Shown here piece by piece: positions 37,253 to 45,622 of a stretch of 64,000 nt of DNA. The DNA lies in assembly GCF_000482245.1 (NCBI RefSeq), contig NZ_AWNH01000071.1:62001-126000 (forward strand), in the 5' to 3' direction. This stretch comes from Leptolyngbya sp. Heron Island J. Its GTDB lineage: Bacteria > Cyanobacteriota > Cyanobacteriia > Phormidesmidales > Phormidesmidaceae. Below the pieces are notes generated by a model. It saw only the letters and a program-made list of their open reading frames with translations. It ran no database searches and was not told the origin of the DNA. Both the position numbers and the translations under genes were made by a program. Every line of letters starts with the position of its first letter. The stretch's first letter is position 1.

Positions 37253-37924
37253 GTGAACTGTATGTCAGAGTCCGTCACTCCCATTCGTATTCTTTTGGCA
37301 GAAGACCATGCTCTTATGCGACGTGGATTAGTTGGCCAATTTAGTCTGGAACCTGATTTTGAAGTAGTGGGTGAAGCTGAAAATGGGCAACAGGCTATTG
37401 ACCTTGCTACTCAGCTACAGCCAAATATTGTTTTAATGGATATTGAGATGCCTGTTTTAGATGGTATTTCTGCTACGCAATCTATTAAAGCGTTGGAAAC
37501 TGAGATTCGAGTGCTGGCCTTGAGCGCCTTTGGCAAAGATAACCAGGTTGTCGGTATGTTAGCGGCTGGTGCTGATGGGTACTGTCTCAAGAGTATTGAC
37601 TGGCAACAGCTGGTGGCTGCCTTACGCTTGATTCAGGGGGGAGGAACGTATTTAGATCCCCAAATTGCTCACAAGCTAGCATCAATGTTGAAAGCAAACG
37701 CAACCATAGCGTCATCTCAACTTCAATCATCATCTACTCTGACAGAACGTGAACGCGAGGTTTTACAGTTAATTAGCGAGGGGGCTTCTAACCAGGACAT
37801 TGCTAACCAACTCTACCTATCGTTAGGCACAATTAAATCTTATGTCCGTAACATTCTGAGTAAACTGAGCGTTCATGATCGTGTGCAGGCTGCTGCTAAG
37901 GCTGTTCGTGAAGGTTTGATTTGA
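37253..37924 (+). CDS. NarL/FixJ-type response regulator
   Basis: A 223-residue regulator: receiver domain (residues 10-125) with LLAEDHALMRRG, phosphoacceptor Asp in NIVLMDIEMPVLDG and the conserved Lys of the YCLKSID motif, then a LuxR-type helix-turn-helix with LTEREREVLQLISEGASNQD and LYLSLGTIKSYVRNILSKL. It lies 32 bases after the CHASE3 kinase and is co-transcribed by position. The GTG start overlaps an in-frame ATG three codons on (37262), which may be the true start. It probably acts as the transcriptional output of the upstream kinase; targets unknown. Confidence 0.93.
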   Translation: MNCMSESVTPIRILLAEDHALMRRGLVGQFSLEPDFEVVGEAENGQQAIDLATQLQPNIVLMDIEMPVLDGISATQSIKALETEIRVLALSAFGKDNQVVGMLAAGADGYCLKSIDWQQLVAALRLIQGGGTYLDPQIAHKLASMLKANATIASSQLQSSSTLTEREREVLQLISEGASNQDIANQLYLSLGTIKSYVRNILSKLSVHDRVQAAAKAVREGLI

Positions 37925-38303
37925 ATTAGTCAATGATGCTTGATGATATTCCTAACTAGTCAACTGGATACTGTCAGTTGGTGGTCGAAAAATAGCCGAT
38001 AGGTAGTATTGGTAATGGTTCTATTTTAGCCATACTAGCTAAAGACTAAAATAATACTTCTAATTATGTGGCTGCATTGTGTCGAATATTGGCTTCATAT
38101 CACTAGCTCAGTTTCTTGTTGGTACTAATTGGAATTGTTGGGCAGAATGTCAGCTCAATATGGCCACGAAATCACTACTTTATTCTAAAAAACTGTTTAG
38201 TAATGTCTTACTATTTATGGGTTTAATAAATGCTTTAGTTTGCTAATGATGAAGGGTGGCAGTCTGTACGCCTTTTATTTCCCCTCGTTGTGTATTTCTT
38301 CCT
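37925..38303. other. Intergenic region between two response regulators
   Basis: A 379-base non-coding stretch without a credible frame. It contains an inverted repeat TATTTTAG (38022-38029) against CTAAAATA (38046-38053), with an inner TTTAGC/GCTAAA pair. It may terminate the kinase-regulator operon or hold an operator. The next gene's promoter should also lie here. Confidence 0.4.
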
Positions 38304-38981
38304 ATGAGCCGTATTGTAATTGTTGAAGACGCGCTGCGTGTAGCAGAGTTTATTGAGAAGGGACTGCGTGCTAATGGCTTCTCTACAACGATCATTGATA
38401 ATGGTGACGATGCGATCGCAGTTTCCCTAAATCAAGACTTTGACCTGATGATTCTCGATTTAGGACTACCCCAAATGAGTGGTTTGACCGTGCTTGAACG
38501 GCTGCGGGGGCAGGGAATTGTCATGCCAATCATTATTCTCTCGGCGCGTCATGAAGTTGATGATAAAGTTACCAGTTTTGAGCTAGGTGCTGACGATTAT
38601 CTGACCAAACCATTTCGCTTTGAGGAGCTGCTGATGCGAATCCGCGCTCGTTTACGAGAGACCGTTAGCTATCAGCCTGCCCCAGCTATTCCTTATACGA
38701 TGAGTTTTCGCGAGATCGAACTCAATCTGCGTTCCCGTGAAGTTCGAGTAGGCGATCGGATGATTAAAATTTCAACCAAAGAATTTATTTTGCTTGAAAC
38801 TTTTATTCGGCATGCAGGGCAAATATTAAGTCGTGAACAATTGCTCGATCATGTTTGGGGGTATGACTATGATCCGGGTTCAAATATTGTTGATGTCTAT
38901 GTTGGCTACTTGCGCAAAAAACTGGGCCGTACTTTTATTGAAACCGTGAGAGGTATGGGCTACCGTCTGAAAAATGAGTGA
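38304..38981 (+). CDS. OmpR-type response regulator
   Basis: A regulator with receiver and winged-helix DNA-binding domains. The receiver has RIVIVEDALRVAEFIEKGLR, phosphoacceptor Asp in LMILDLGLPQMSGL and conserved Lys in DYLTKPFRFEEL. The C-terminal Trans_reg_C domain has IKISTKEFILLETFIRHAG, LSREQLLDHVWGYDYDPGSN and VDVYVGYLRKKLG. The ATG at 38304 is preferred; a GTG 48 bases upstream gives an unconserved 16-residue extension. It has no kinase of its own adjacent and may be driven by another one. It is followed 85 bases later by a receiver-only paralogue. Confidence 0.93.
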   Translation: MSRIVIVEDALRVAEFIEKGLRANGFSTTIIDNGDDAIAVSLNQDFDLMILDLGLPQMSGLTVLERLRGQGIVMPIIILSARHEVDDKVTSFELGADDYLTKPFRFEELLMRIRARLRETVSYQPAPAIPYTMSFREIELNLRSREVRVGDRMIKISTKEFILLETFIRHAGQILSREQLLDHVWGYDYDPGSNIVDVYVGYLRKKLGRTFIETVRGMGYRLKNE

Positions 38982-39066
38982 TCTCTCATTTCGCTATCAT
39001 TCAGGCTTTAACATTCGTTCCCATACTTACAAACAGCACTTTGTGAACGAACGGTAGCTTTGAGAC

Positions 39067-39456
39067 ATGGCTAAAATACTGCTTGTGGATGATGAACCTC
39101 GGATTGTTGCATTTTTAGAAAAGGGGCTAAAACGGCAGCATCATGATGCTGAGTCAGCTTTTGATGGTCGTCAGGCACTGGATAAGGTGCTTGCTGATAA
39201 CTTTGACCTTGTTCTTTTGGACTTGGGGCTACCTAAAATTGATGGCTTTGATGTACTCACAGGGCTACGTAGAACTAACCAGTCAATCCCAGTCATGATT
39301 ATTACTGCGCGGGGTGAGGCAGATTGTGCTCGAGCCATTGCACTCGGCGCGGATGACTGCCTCCATAAGCCTTTTCGATTTGGTGAATTGTTGCCTAGGA
39401 TCAAACGCCTCTTAGGTGAAAACCCTCATAATTCCCCAGAATCAAAGGCGTCTTGA
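39067..39456 (+). CDS. Receiver-only response regulator
   Basis: This 129-residue protein is a single receiver domain with all active-site cues: KILLVDDEPRIVAFLEKGL (acidic pair), LVLLDLGLPKIDGFD (phosphoacceptor Asp) and CLHKPFRFGELLPRI (conserved Lys). It closely resembles the receiver of the OmpR-type neighbour, including the FLEKGL and KPFRF stretches, but lacks any DNA-binding domain and ends in a short polar tail. It may have arisen by duplication of that neighbour with loss of the output domain. It could be a phosphate sink or modulator. Confidence 0.9.
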   Translation: MAKILLVDDEPRIVAFLEKGLKRQHHDAESAFDGRQALDKVLADNFDLVLLDLGLPKIDGFDVLTGLRRTNQSIPVMIITARGEADCARAIALGADDCLHKPFRFGELLPRIKRLLGENPHNSPESKAS

Positions 39457-39689
39457 TATTTAAACAGTTCTCTGAGGCCAGCTTTGTTCCGTTATCTCAG
39501 GAGGATTAAAAACGATATTGCTAATGTGCTCTGGTTACACCATGCCCACTGGCTGCTTCAGGATTTGTCCCAACGGGTGAATGTCTAACCTATTCAGGAT
39601 AGAGCTGCTAGCTGTGAATCATGGGACTCGGGTAAAGGGCTGAAGGCCTTGCAGTGTGTTGCCGTGCTAGCTGTCCTTGGTAGCTAACC

Positions 39690-40061
39690 CTAAGTCAGTA
39701 GCCAGGCTTTTGCTTGTTGAGTATTAGAGAAGATTTGTACATTCCAGCCCCTGTTTTGACTGACTAGCTGATAAAAACCAATCATTTCGTCATTCTCTTG
39801 ATTCAGATTGATTAACGCCAGTCGAACGGGACGATTACCCCCCATGCGTTCACAAAGCTCAGGCATGTCGTAGATAAATACAATAGATACTCTAAGAGTT
39901 GCGGCTGTAAAATTACTAATGGCATAGGATGCTGCATATTTTGCTGCGATCGCACAACTTTCCAGCATTTGTGCCTGCATGTCTGCTTCGTTAATAATTC
40001 CCTTAAAGATTGTTTCAACAGCGTTGAATTCGGAATTATACCTAACTGAGAAGGGCATCAT
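39690..40061 (-). CDS. STAS-like (SpoIIAA-related) domain protein
   Basis: From the Met at base 40061 the product is 123 residues and resembles small STAS-like proteins: an N-terminal beta strand (FSVRYNSEFNAVETIFKGII), a helix, a strand with VSIVFIYDMPELCERMGG, a strand RLALINL, and a final GWNVQIFSNTQQAKAWLL helix, the typical closing motif. An alternative start at 40241 adds 60 residues that look unconserved. It lies next to the two-component cluster and may take part in partner switching or signalling. The opposite strand of the cluster and the absence of a kinase partner leave the role open. Confidence 0.6.
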   Translation of the reverse strand: MMPFSVRYNSEFNAVETIFKGIINEADMQAQMLESCAIAAKYAASYAISNFTAATLRVSIVFIYDMPELCERMGGNRPVRLALINLNQENDEMIGFYQLVSQNRGWNVQIFSNTQQAKAWLLT

Positions 40062-40459
40062 CTTTTTCTCACTAAGCCTTGTAGAATCATCGTTCGCAGA
40101 TAGCTGTATGCCAGTGAATGCGTCTCCTTGTCGGTATCTATGGTTATCATTGATGTAATATGCAGGAATGACCAACGGGGTCATACTACTGGTTGCAGTA
40201 TCTCTTGTTTCTTCACAATGGTCTCCAGCCCTTGGAATCATCCAAAAGGGCAGTAAAAATTCTCCTTATGGGGTCAAATAGGGTGAGCATTTTTTGATCT
40301 GCTGTCTAGGACATATTGATGGATGTGACACTCGTGTACATCGCCATTATCCGTTGGCTATATTGGGGTATATGTCTGGAAACGGTTGCCAGTGAGCCAG
40401 GTCATTCCGCAATCTTGAACTCTATGGGTAAGCTGTAGTCAGTTCACCTAAGGGCAGCT
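40062..40459. other. Gap before the MoxR ATPase gene
   Basis: If the STAS-like gene begins at 40061, this 398-base region is non-coding; otherwise coding begins at 40241. A short ATG frame of 39 residues (40319-40438) is present but has no ribosome-binding site and no family. Nothing else was recognised. Confidence 0.3.
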
Positions 40460-41368
40460 ATGCGCGATCGCATCGATCAAATCGTCCAGAACCTCAATAA
40501 AACCATTGTTGGTAAAGAAGACCCCATTCGACTAGTGCTGGTGGCACTTCTCTCCGGTGGTCATGTTCTGCTCGAAGATGTGCCCGGTGTAGGCAAAACT
40601 CTGCTAGCCAAATCCTTAGCCCGTTGCATTGATGGTAAATTTCAGCGCGTTCAATGTACTCCAGACCTTCTTCCCAGTGATGTAACAGGAACCAATATTT
40701 GGAATCCCAGCAGCGGTGCGTTTCAATTCATGCCAGGGCCAGTCTTCGCCAACATACTACTCACCGATGAAATCAACCGGGCGACACCGCGCACCCAATC
40801 AGCACTCTTAGAGGTGATGGCAGAACATCAGGTCACTCTTGACGGTGTCTCGCGTCCGGTGCCCGACCCATTTTTTGTCATTGCTACCCAGAATCCGGTG
40901 GAGTATCAAGGCACGTTTCCGCTACCTGAAGCCCAAATGGATCGCTTTGCCCTGTCTCTGAGCCTGGGTTACCCAACCGCTGCGGAAGAACTCAAAATGT
41001 TGCACAATCTGGGGCAGCCCGTAAAACCCGCCGACCTACAACCCTGCATCACGCTAGACGAAATGCATAGTCTGCAGCAGCAGTGCCAGCAGGTTAAAGT
41101 GGAAGAATCGGTCCAGCAATACATGATTAACCTGGTCCGCGCTACCCGTGTTCATGAAGATGTTGCTCTGGGTGTCAGTCCACGGGGCACAGTGGCCCTT
41201 TATCGTGCGGTACAGGCTCTAGCCTTTCTAGAAGATCGAAACTATACTTTGCCGGACGATGTTAAGGCCCTAGCCATACCCGTCTTAGCTCATCGAGTTA
41301 TTGCCAGCGGTGGTCACAAGAGTGAACCCATTATTGCTCAGCTATTGGACACCGTTGCCGTCCCATAA
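40460..41368 (+). CDS. moxR: MoxR-type AAA+ ATPase
   Basis: A 302-residue AAA+ ATPase of the MoxR (AAA_3) group, thought to act as a chaperone that assembles metal-containing or multi-subunit enzymes. Walker A is LEDVPGVGKTLLAKSLA, Walker B lies in NILLTDEINRATPRTQSALL, and VIATQNPVEYQGTFPLPEAQ is the family sensor region, with LDRFALSLSL-type lid contacts (MDRFALSL). The C-terminal lid spans about residues 215-300. MoxR genes usually lie beside a DUF58/vWA partner, but here no such gene follows, so the client is unknown. Confidence 0.93.
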   Translation: MRDRIDQIVQNLNKTIVGKEDPIRLVLVALLSGGHVLLEDVPGVGKTLLAKSLARCIDGKFQRVQCTPDLLPSDVTGTNIWNPSSGAFQFMPGPVFANILLTDEINRATPRTQSALLEVMAEHQVTLDGVSRPVPDPFFVIATQNPVEYQGTFPLPEAQMDRFALSLSLGYPTAAEELKMLHNLGQPVKPADLQPCITLDEMHSLQQQCQQVKVEESVQQYMINLVRATRVHEDVALGVSPRGTVALYRAVQALAFLEDRNYTLPDDVKALAIPVLAHRVIASGGHKSEPIIAQLLDTVAVP

Positions 41369-41436
41369 AAAGTTTTCTCAGGTTGTTTTTACAAAAATTG
41401 AGTACCTTTAAACCGTTGCTATAGTACCTGCAAGCA

Positions 41437-42318
41437 ATGCGCAAACTGTTAGGTCTTGCCTTAGTTACAGCTTTACTAGCCGTTGGCTGTGCCTTGGTCA
41501 ATCTTCCCTCATCGAGTCCAACTCCTGCCGATAACCAGAGTAACGCTATGGCAGAACTCCACACAGACGATGCGCCTGTGGCGTCTCCTATGGCAAAGGA
41601 TGTTGACCCCGATTTGGTGGTCGCAGAAGATGTTACCTACGGCACCTTTAACGACGTTCCTTTTGAGGGGTATCTGGTTAAGCCGGTTAATGCCGCCTCT
41701 CCTCTACCAGGTCTGATCGTGATTCAAGAATGGTGGGGGCTCAATGACAATATCCGTACTATGACCCGTCGGCTGGCGGCAGAAGGCTACGCTGCTCTAG
41801 CTGTTGATCTCTACGATGGTCAAGTGGCAGAAACCCCTGATGAAGCTAGAACCCTCGTCCAGGCTGCCATTCAAAATTCAGAGCGACTTACTCAAAACGT
41901 AGTCGCCGCTCACAACTATCTGGTTGACGCCCAGCAGGCTACGAAGGTCGGCAGTATTGGCTGGTGTTTTGGGGGCTCTTGGTCACTGAATACCGCCCTT
42001 GCCTTACCTACTGATCTCGATGCAGTTGTGATTTATTATGGCGGTCAAATTTCCACCGATCCAGCTATCCTTGAGGCACTGCAAATGCCTATTCAAGGGC
42101 ACTTTGGAGCCTTGGATACCAACCCTTCTCCTGATACGGTTCAGGCATTTGAGACAGCGTTAAATGGTCTAGGTAAAGATACTGAGATTTATATGTATGA
42201 AGGGGCTAACCATGCCTTTGCTAATCCATCCGGCACCCGATATAACGCTGAGGCTGCAGACCTTTCCTGGCAAAGAACTGTGGCGTTTCTAAAACAGCAT
42301 TTACAGGATAATAGTTAG
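41437..42318 (+). CDS. Dienelactone-hydrolase family protein, probable lipoprotein
   Basis: A 293-residue alpha/beta hydrolase. It opens with an export signal ending in a lipobox-like LLAVGC (Cys18), so it is probably anchored to a membrane on the periplasmic side. The catalytic domain runs from about residue 60. The nucleophile is Cys177 in GSIGWCFGGSW, as in dienelactone hydrolase, with candidate partners Asp227 and His259 (GANHAF). IQEWWGLND is a family cue for the oxyanion region. Known members cleave dienelactone or related lactones and esters. The substrate in this organism is unknown, and its export is unusual for an intracellular degradative enzyme. Confidence 0.88.
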   Translation: MRKLLGLALVTALLAVGCALVNLPSSSPTPADNQSNAMAELHTDDAPVASPMAKDVDPDLVVAEDVTYGTFNDVPFEGYLVKPVNAASPLPGLIVIQEWWGLNDNIRTMTRRLAAEGYAALAVDLYDGQVAETPDEARTLVQAAIQNSERLTQNVVAAHNYLVDAQQATKVGSIGWCFGGSWSLNTALALPTDLDAVVIYYGGQISTDPAILEALQMPIQGHFGALDTNPSPDTVQAFETALNGLGKDTEIYMYEGANHAFANPSGTRYNAEAADLSWQRTVAFLKQHLQDNS

Positions 42319-42485
42319 CTGGGCTTTCAGGGTGATGGTTTAGTGGTTTGATGTATCTATTGCCACAACACCGGATAATATCACTTAGGGAGTCAACCTT
42401 GAATAAGGTCTGAATTTTGAGCATGACTCATCCGTTCAGAACCTCTTCACTCCTAAGTAAGCCCCTTAACCTGTTCCCATTGGTT

Positions 42486-42884
42486 ATGCCTACAACCCAA
42501 GATCTGATACCTGAGCTGGAAGCTGCTTGCGAAGGCTTGTTATGGCGCAGTGAAACAGACTATCCCTTTGAGGTTGCGATCTTATCAGCTGGTGCTCAGT
42601 GCCCCAAGGTTGATAGTCTGCTTAAGAACTACCCAGACGATACTCCGATAGTCACCGTTAGCCTTGATGATTTTTTTGGACAAGCGACCGTAGAGCGAGC
42701 CTGGTTTGATTCTCGTGAATTAACTCTGGTCGAACGCTATCGAAATTTGCGAGATTTACTTGAAACTACCTTAGAAAACCTCCAAGTCTACCGTATCGGT
42801 AATGGGGAAATGGATGTTTATCTCATCGGAGAAACTGAGGATGAGCAGGTGGTTGGAGTAAAAACTAAAATTGTGGAGACTTAA
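42486..42884 (+). CDS. nuiA: Nuclease A inhibitor NuiA
   Basis: The protein matches NuiA, the inhibitor of the non-specific nuclease NucA of Anabaena. Shared features are ACEGLLWRSETDYPFEV near the start, the aromatic-acidic DDFFGQATVERAW, a helical YRNLRDLLETTLENLQVYRI, and the closing VYLIGETEDEQVVGVKTKI. The start at 42486 matches the family N-terminus, giving 132 residues; an upstream in-frame ATG at 42417 adds an unconserved tail. It converges with the gene for a NucA-type nuclease and overlaps it by 4 bases. It is predicted to block that nuclease in the cytoplasm. Confidence 0.9.
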   Translation: MPTTQDLIPELEAACEGLLWRSETDYPFEVAILSAGAQCPKVDSLLKNYPDDTPIVTVSLDDFFGQATVERAWFDSRELTLVERYRNLRDLLETTLENLQVYRIGNGEMDVYLIGETEDEQVVGVKTKIVET

Positions 42885-43903
42885 CGACTACTACGCTGAG
42901 CTTCAATTACTGCCTGTACTGTATCAGGAACGTCCGACAACAAGTCATAACCTGTAGCTAGCTCAATCCGATCAATTGAGGTTTGATACGTCTGCCATTG
43001 TTCGTCGAGTTGAGCACTGTTAGGCATATCCACAGCAATCGTTTCAGTGTTATAGGTAACGTTGTCCACAGTCGGTTCATCGTCAAAAAGAACAATGACT
43101 TTCCAGGTCCGACTGGGGGGAATAATCCGCCTCTTCGCAATGGGTTGCTTTTGACCATAGACACCACCAATGATGTAAAGCGTTTTCCTTTGCTCATAGA
43201 CCAAGTCACGACCATAATTTTCCAGCTCTTTCCATGGTCCGCGATTGTTCTCAGCGATCTGGGGGAAAATATTGGTCATTAGAAATGTTGCTGAGTTGTC
43301 TGGCTGGCTGGCCGTACGGTCGGCAGAAGGCACCATATGTCCTCGGTCGTAGCCACTGTTGGTGTAGTCTCCAGGGGTAACTTGGTATGCTCCCTTGGGT
43401 AGTACTCCATCAGGACGAAAGTCATTTTGTCGATCGATACTGCCCATCCAGTCACGATTCAATACCCAGCTGGCCCAGTGCAAAATTCCACGACTTTGAC
43501 TATATGCCAGCACATACTGCTCTCGATCAATTAAGTAATTATCAATATTCTCTTGTCCTGCATGACTAGGATTTCCTAGGGCAATATGGGGATTATTGGA
43601 GAAATAGGTCTCCCAGTCTAATTCAGGTGTGATTTTGGGTAGCTGTTCGCAAGCAAGCCCGTTGCCATCACCATCTAGGTTATGGGGGTCGCCTGTGAAA
43701 CCATCAAGAACTCGCTGGGCTAATTCTTGACTAATAAAGTCACCACAGTCGCAGTTTTGTTCAGCACATGGGGGCAAATGGGCATTGGGGTCGGCTGTCT
43801 GCGTGACTAAATTATCGCAGCCTGTGATGGCCAGCAATAAGAGTGCTGTTTTGGCGGTATCCGATAACCAATCTGGCCAATGGCCTAAACCTTTATATCT
43901 CAA
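42881..43903 (-). CDS. nucA: NucA-type non-specific DNA/RNA endonuclease, lipoprotein with Excalibur motif
   Basis: A 340-residue secreted nuclease. Its signal region LLLLAITGC ends in a lipobox, with Cys29 the probable lipid anchor. Residues 45-88 resemble an Excalibur calcium-binding motif (LDGDGNGLACEQL) with Cys. The endonuclease domain from about 100 has SGYDRGHMVPSADR (catalytic His189), LMTNIFPQIAENNRGPW with the metal-binding Asn, and YIIGGVYG. Such enzymes degrade DNA and RNA without sequence preference. Anabaena NucA lacks the Excalibur part as far as I recall. The adjacent inhibitor gene nuiA would protect the cytoplasm before export. Confidence 0.93.
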   Translation of the reverse strand: MRYKGLGHWPDWLSDTAKTALLLLAITGCDNLVTQTADPNAHLPPCAEQNCDCGDFISQELAQRVLDGFTGDPHNLDGDGNGLACEQLPKITPELDWETYFSNNPHIALGNPSHAGQENIDNYLIDREQYVLAYSQSRGILHWASWVLNRDWMGSIDRQNDFRPDGVLPKGAYQVTPGDYTNSGYDRGHMVPSADRTASQPDNSATFLMTNIFPQIAENNRGPWKELENYGRDLVYEQRKTLYIIGGVYGQKQPIAKRRIIPPSRTWKVIVLFDDEPTVDNVTYNTETIAVDMPNSAQLDEQWQTYQTSIDRIELATGYDLLSDVPDTVQAVIEAQRSSR

Positions 43904-44128
43904 CGATCTGACTAGGGTAGTTGCTTTGCTCCCATGAGTTTACCCCGGTAATAGTACAAAAATATTATAAATATTGCAAAATAAATCCTTATACGTCCTT
44001 TGGTATCCCCCAGAGAGGGATGGGAAAACGGCAGTATACTGTTAACTGCGCTGGACGATTTCGCTGAAGGATTTTTCCGACGAAGCTTCTGGCAGACGAC
44101 CCATCAAATAATTAACCGATTGGTGACT
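43904..44128 (+). promoter_or_regulatory. sodN upstream region
   Basis: A 225-base region with AT-rich stretches between the divergent nuclease and sodN genes. A longer in-frame extension of sodN from 44000 is possible but does not match known NiSOD leaders. In bacteria sodN is often nickel-responsive, but no recognisable Nur/Fur box was assigned. Confidence 0.4.
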
Positions 44129-44596
44129 ATGCTCAACAACGCAATTGCATTACTAAACGCCTGGTTCCCGGCTACTGAGGTCCATGCCCACTGTGATGGT
44201 CCCTGTGGTGTTTACGATCCGTCTGCTGCTCGCATCACCGCTGAAGCTGTGCTCTCAATGACTAAGAAAATTTTGGCCCTTGAGGAGCCAGCTGATGCAG
44301 CTGGTAAAGCAGCCTACGCGAACACTCTTTCTCGTTACATTGCGATCAAGGAAGAGCAGGCTCAAAAAACTAAGGAGGATTTGCTGATTCTGTGGACTGA
44401 CTACTTCAAGCCGGTACACCTAGAGTCCTATCCCGACCTGCACGATACCTTCTGGAAAGCTGCTAAGCTTTGCTCCGCTTGCAAAGTAGAAGTTAGCCAG
44501 CAGCATGCTGAAGAACTGATGGCGGCTGTTGAGAAGATTCACAACATCTTCTGGGCAACCAAAGGCCGTGATGTGGCTTGGTATACGGCTAGCTAG
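44129..44596 (+). CDS. sodN: Nickel superoxide dismutase SodN
   Basis: SodN destroys superoxide using Ni2+ and is the single small-subunit enzyme, hexameric in known cases. The leader (about 20 residues) is followed by the nickel hook HCDGPCGVYDP, where His1, Cys2 and Cys6 of the mature enzyme bind nickel. Cleavage is expected before the His (VHA/HCDG). The mature part, rich in helices, ends with KGRDVAWYTAS. The start at 44129 is chosen, since cyanobacterial precursors begin shortly before the hook. The next gene is sodX, the dedicated processing protease, with a terminator-like hairpin between them. Confidence 0.97.
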   Translation: MLNNAIALLNAWFPATEVHAHCDGPCGVYDPSAARITAEAVLSMTKKILALEEPADAAGKAAYANTLSRYIAIKEEQAQKTKEDLLILWTDYFKPVHLESYPDLHDTFWKAAKLCSACKVEVSQQHAEELMAAVEKIHNIFWATKGRDVAWYTAS

Positions 44597-44623
44597 TGGC
44601 TGTATAGTCAGTATTTAAGATGT

Positions 44624-44653
44624 CCCGCAAAGTGTTTGCTTTGCGGGATTTTT
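44624..44653 (+). terminator. Hairpin with T-run between sodN and sodX
   Basis: Stem CCCGCAAAG (44624-44632) and CTTTGCGGG (44639-44647) is perfect over 9 bp with a 6-base loop, followed by ATTTTTAT. This is a strong intrinsic terminator 27 bases beyond the sodN stop and 22 bases before the sodX start. If partial, it would make sodX a less abundant read-through product. Confidence 0.85.
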
Positions 44654-44669
44654 ATATCTGTATGGGGCA

Positions 44670-45101
44670 ATGACAATGGGCGGACGACGTCCTCTAGTAG
44701 AAAACCCAATTCCTGATTCTGGATGGAGAGAGTACATTCAGTGGTTGTTGAGGCGACGACAGCGGTTTATAGTGCGGGAAAATTCTATGGTGCCGACTTT
44801 AATGCCAGGGGATACGGTTTTGGCAGAGATAGGCGGCGCTATCAAAGTAGGAGATATTGCAGTTGTACGCTGGAGCAGTTATGTCAAGCTATCAGGAGTG
44901 TCTGAGCAGTGTGTCAACCAGGGCTCTGCTCTGCCTTTGTTGCTGGTTAAACGAGTCAGCGAAATCTTCTATGACGGTAGTGTATACCTGATCAGCGATA
45001 ATGCTCATGAGCCTAGTGCCCGTGACAGTCGACACTTTGGTGTCATCGAAGCAACCTGCATTCTTGGTCGTGTTACCAGTCGTTTGGCTTCATCGCTTTA
45101 G
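44670..45101 (+). CDS. sodX: Nickel-type superoxide dismutase maturation protease SodX
   Basis: SodX is an S24/S26-type peptidase that removes the SodN leader so that His1 can bind nickel. The 143-residue protein has the serine-protease cues VRENSMVPTLMPGDTVL (catalytic Ser39) and LLVKRVSEI (candidate base Lys94), then a C-terminal segment with LISDNAHEPSARDSRHFG, matching signal-peptidase-like folds. It lacks a membrane anchor, so it would act in the cytoplasm, unlike signal peptidase I. It lies 74 bases after sodN, and the pair is diagnostic of NiSOD loci. Confidence 0.95.
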   Translation: MTMGGRRPLVENPIPDSGWREYIQWLLRRRQRFIVRENSMVPTLMPGDTVLAEIGGAIKVGDIAVVRWSSYVKLSGVSEQCVNQGSALPLLLVKRVSEIFYDGSVYLISDNAHEPSARDSRHFGVIEATCILGRVTSRLASSL

Positions 45102-45133
45102 TCATTTTTTATCTATTTTTCACTAATCACTCA

Positions 45134-45622
45134 ATGGCAGCCCCCATTAATATTAGCCCCGCAATCCGTGATGATGTCCCCTTACTGTTTGAACTTGTCA
45201 TGGCTTTGGCCGAATATGAGAACCTGGCCCATGCCGTGAGTGGCGCACCAGAAGATTTGGAGAAATATCTTTTTGGTGATCACCCAAAAGCCCACGCTAT
45301 TGTTGCTCGTATTGATGGGGCTCCTGCTGGTTTTGCGCTTTATTTTTTTAATTTCTCCACGTTTTTAATGAAACCAGGCATTTATTTAGAAGATCTATTT
45401 GTTTTGCCTGGGTATCGGCGACGAGGTATTGGAACTGCCATTTTTCAATATCTCGCCCAGACTGCTTTAGCTAAAGGTTGCGGACGTTTTGAGTGGAGTG
45501 TTTTGGATTGGAATCAACCTGCCATTGATTTTTATATGTCCAAAGGTGCTGTCATGCTTAATGACTGGCGTACCTGTCGGGTGGCTGGTGAAGCACTAGA
45601 AGATTTAGCTGTTAATGACTAA
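45134..45622 (+). CDS. GNAT family N-acetyltransferase
   Basis: A 162-residue GNAT enzyme that transfers an acetyl group from acetyl-CoA to an amine. The fold's motif A is visible in EDLFVLPGYRRRGIGTAIFQYL (broken here for length as RRRGIGTAIFQYL), with the pyrophosphate-binding RxxGxG. N-terminal AIRDDVPLLFELVMALAEYE and the C-terminal FEWSVLDWNQPAIDFY stretch fit the spermidine/diamine acetyltransferase-like branch. It follows sodX by 33 bases in the same direction, and its last four bases overlap the convergent thioesterase gene. The acceptor substrate is unknown. Confidence 0.9.
   Translation: MAAPINISPAIRDDVPLLFELVMALAEYENLAHAVSGAPEDLEKYLFGDHPKAHAIVARIDGAPAGFALYFFNFSTFLMKPGIYLEDLFVLPGYRRRGIGTAIFQYLAQTALAKGCGRFEWSVLDWNQPAIDFYMSKGAVMLNDWRTCRVAGEALEDLAVND

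Noticed and set aside
39457-39587. In-frame continuation after the receiver-only stop (43 codons open)
   Set aside because: No start codon or family resemblance; the receiver ends normally and a DNA-binding domain would be much longer.
40319-40438. 39-residue hydrophobic frame before the MoxR gene
   Set aside because: No ribosome-binding site, no recognised family, and chance frames of this size are common.
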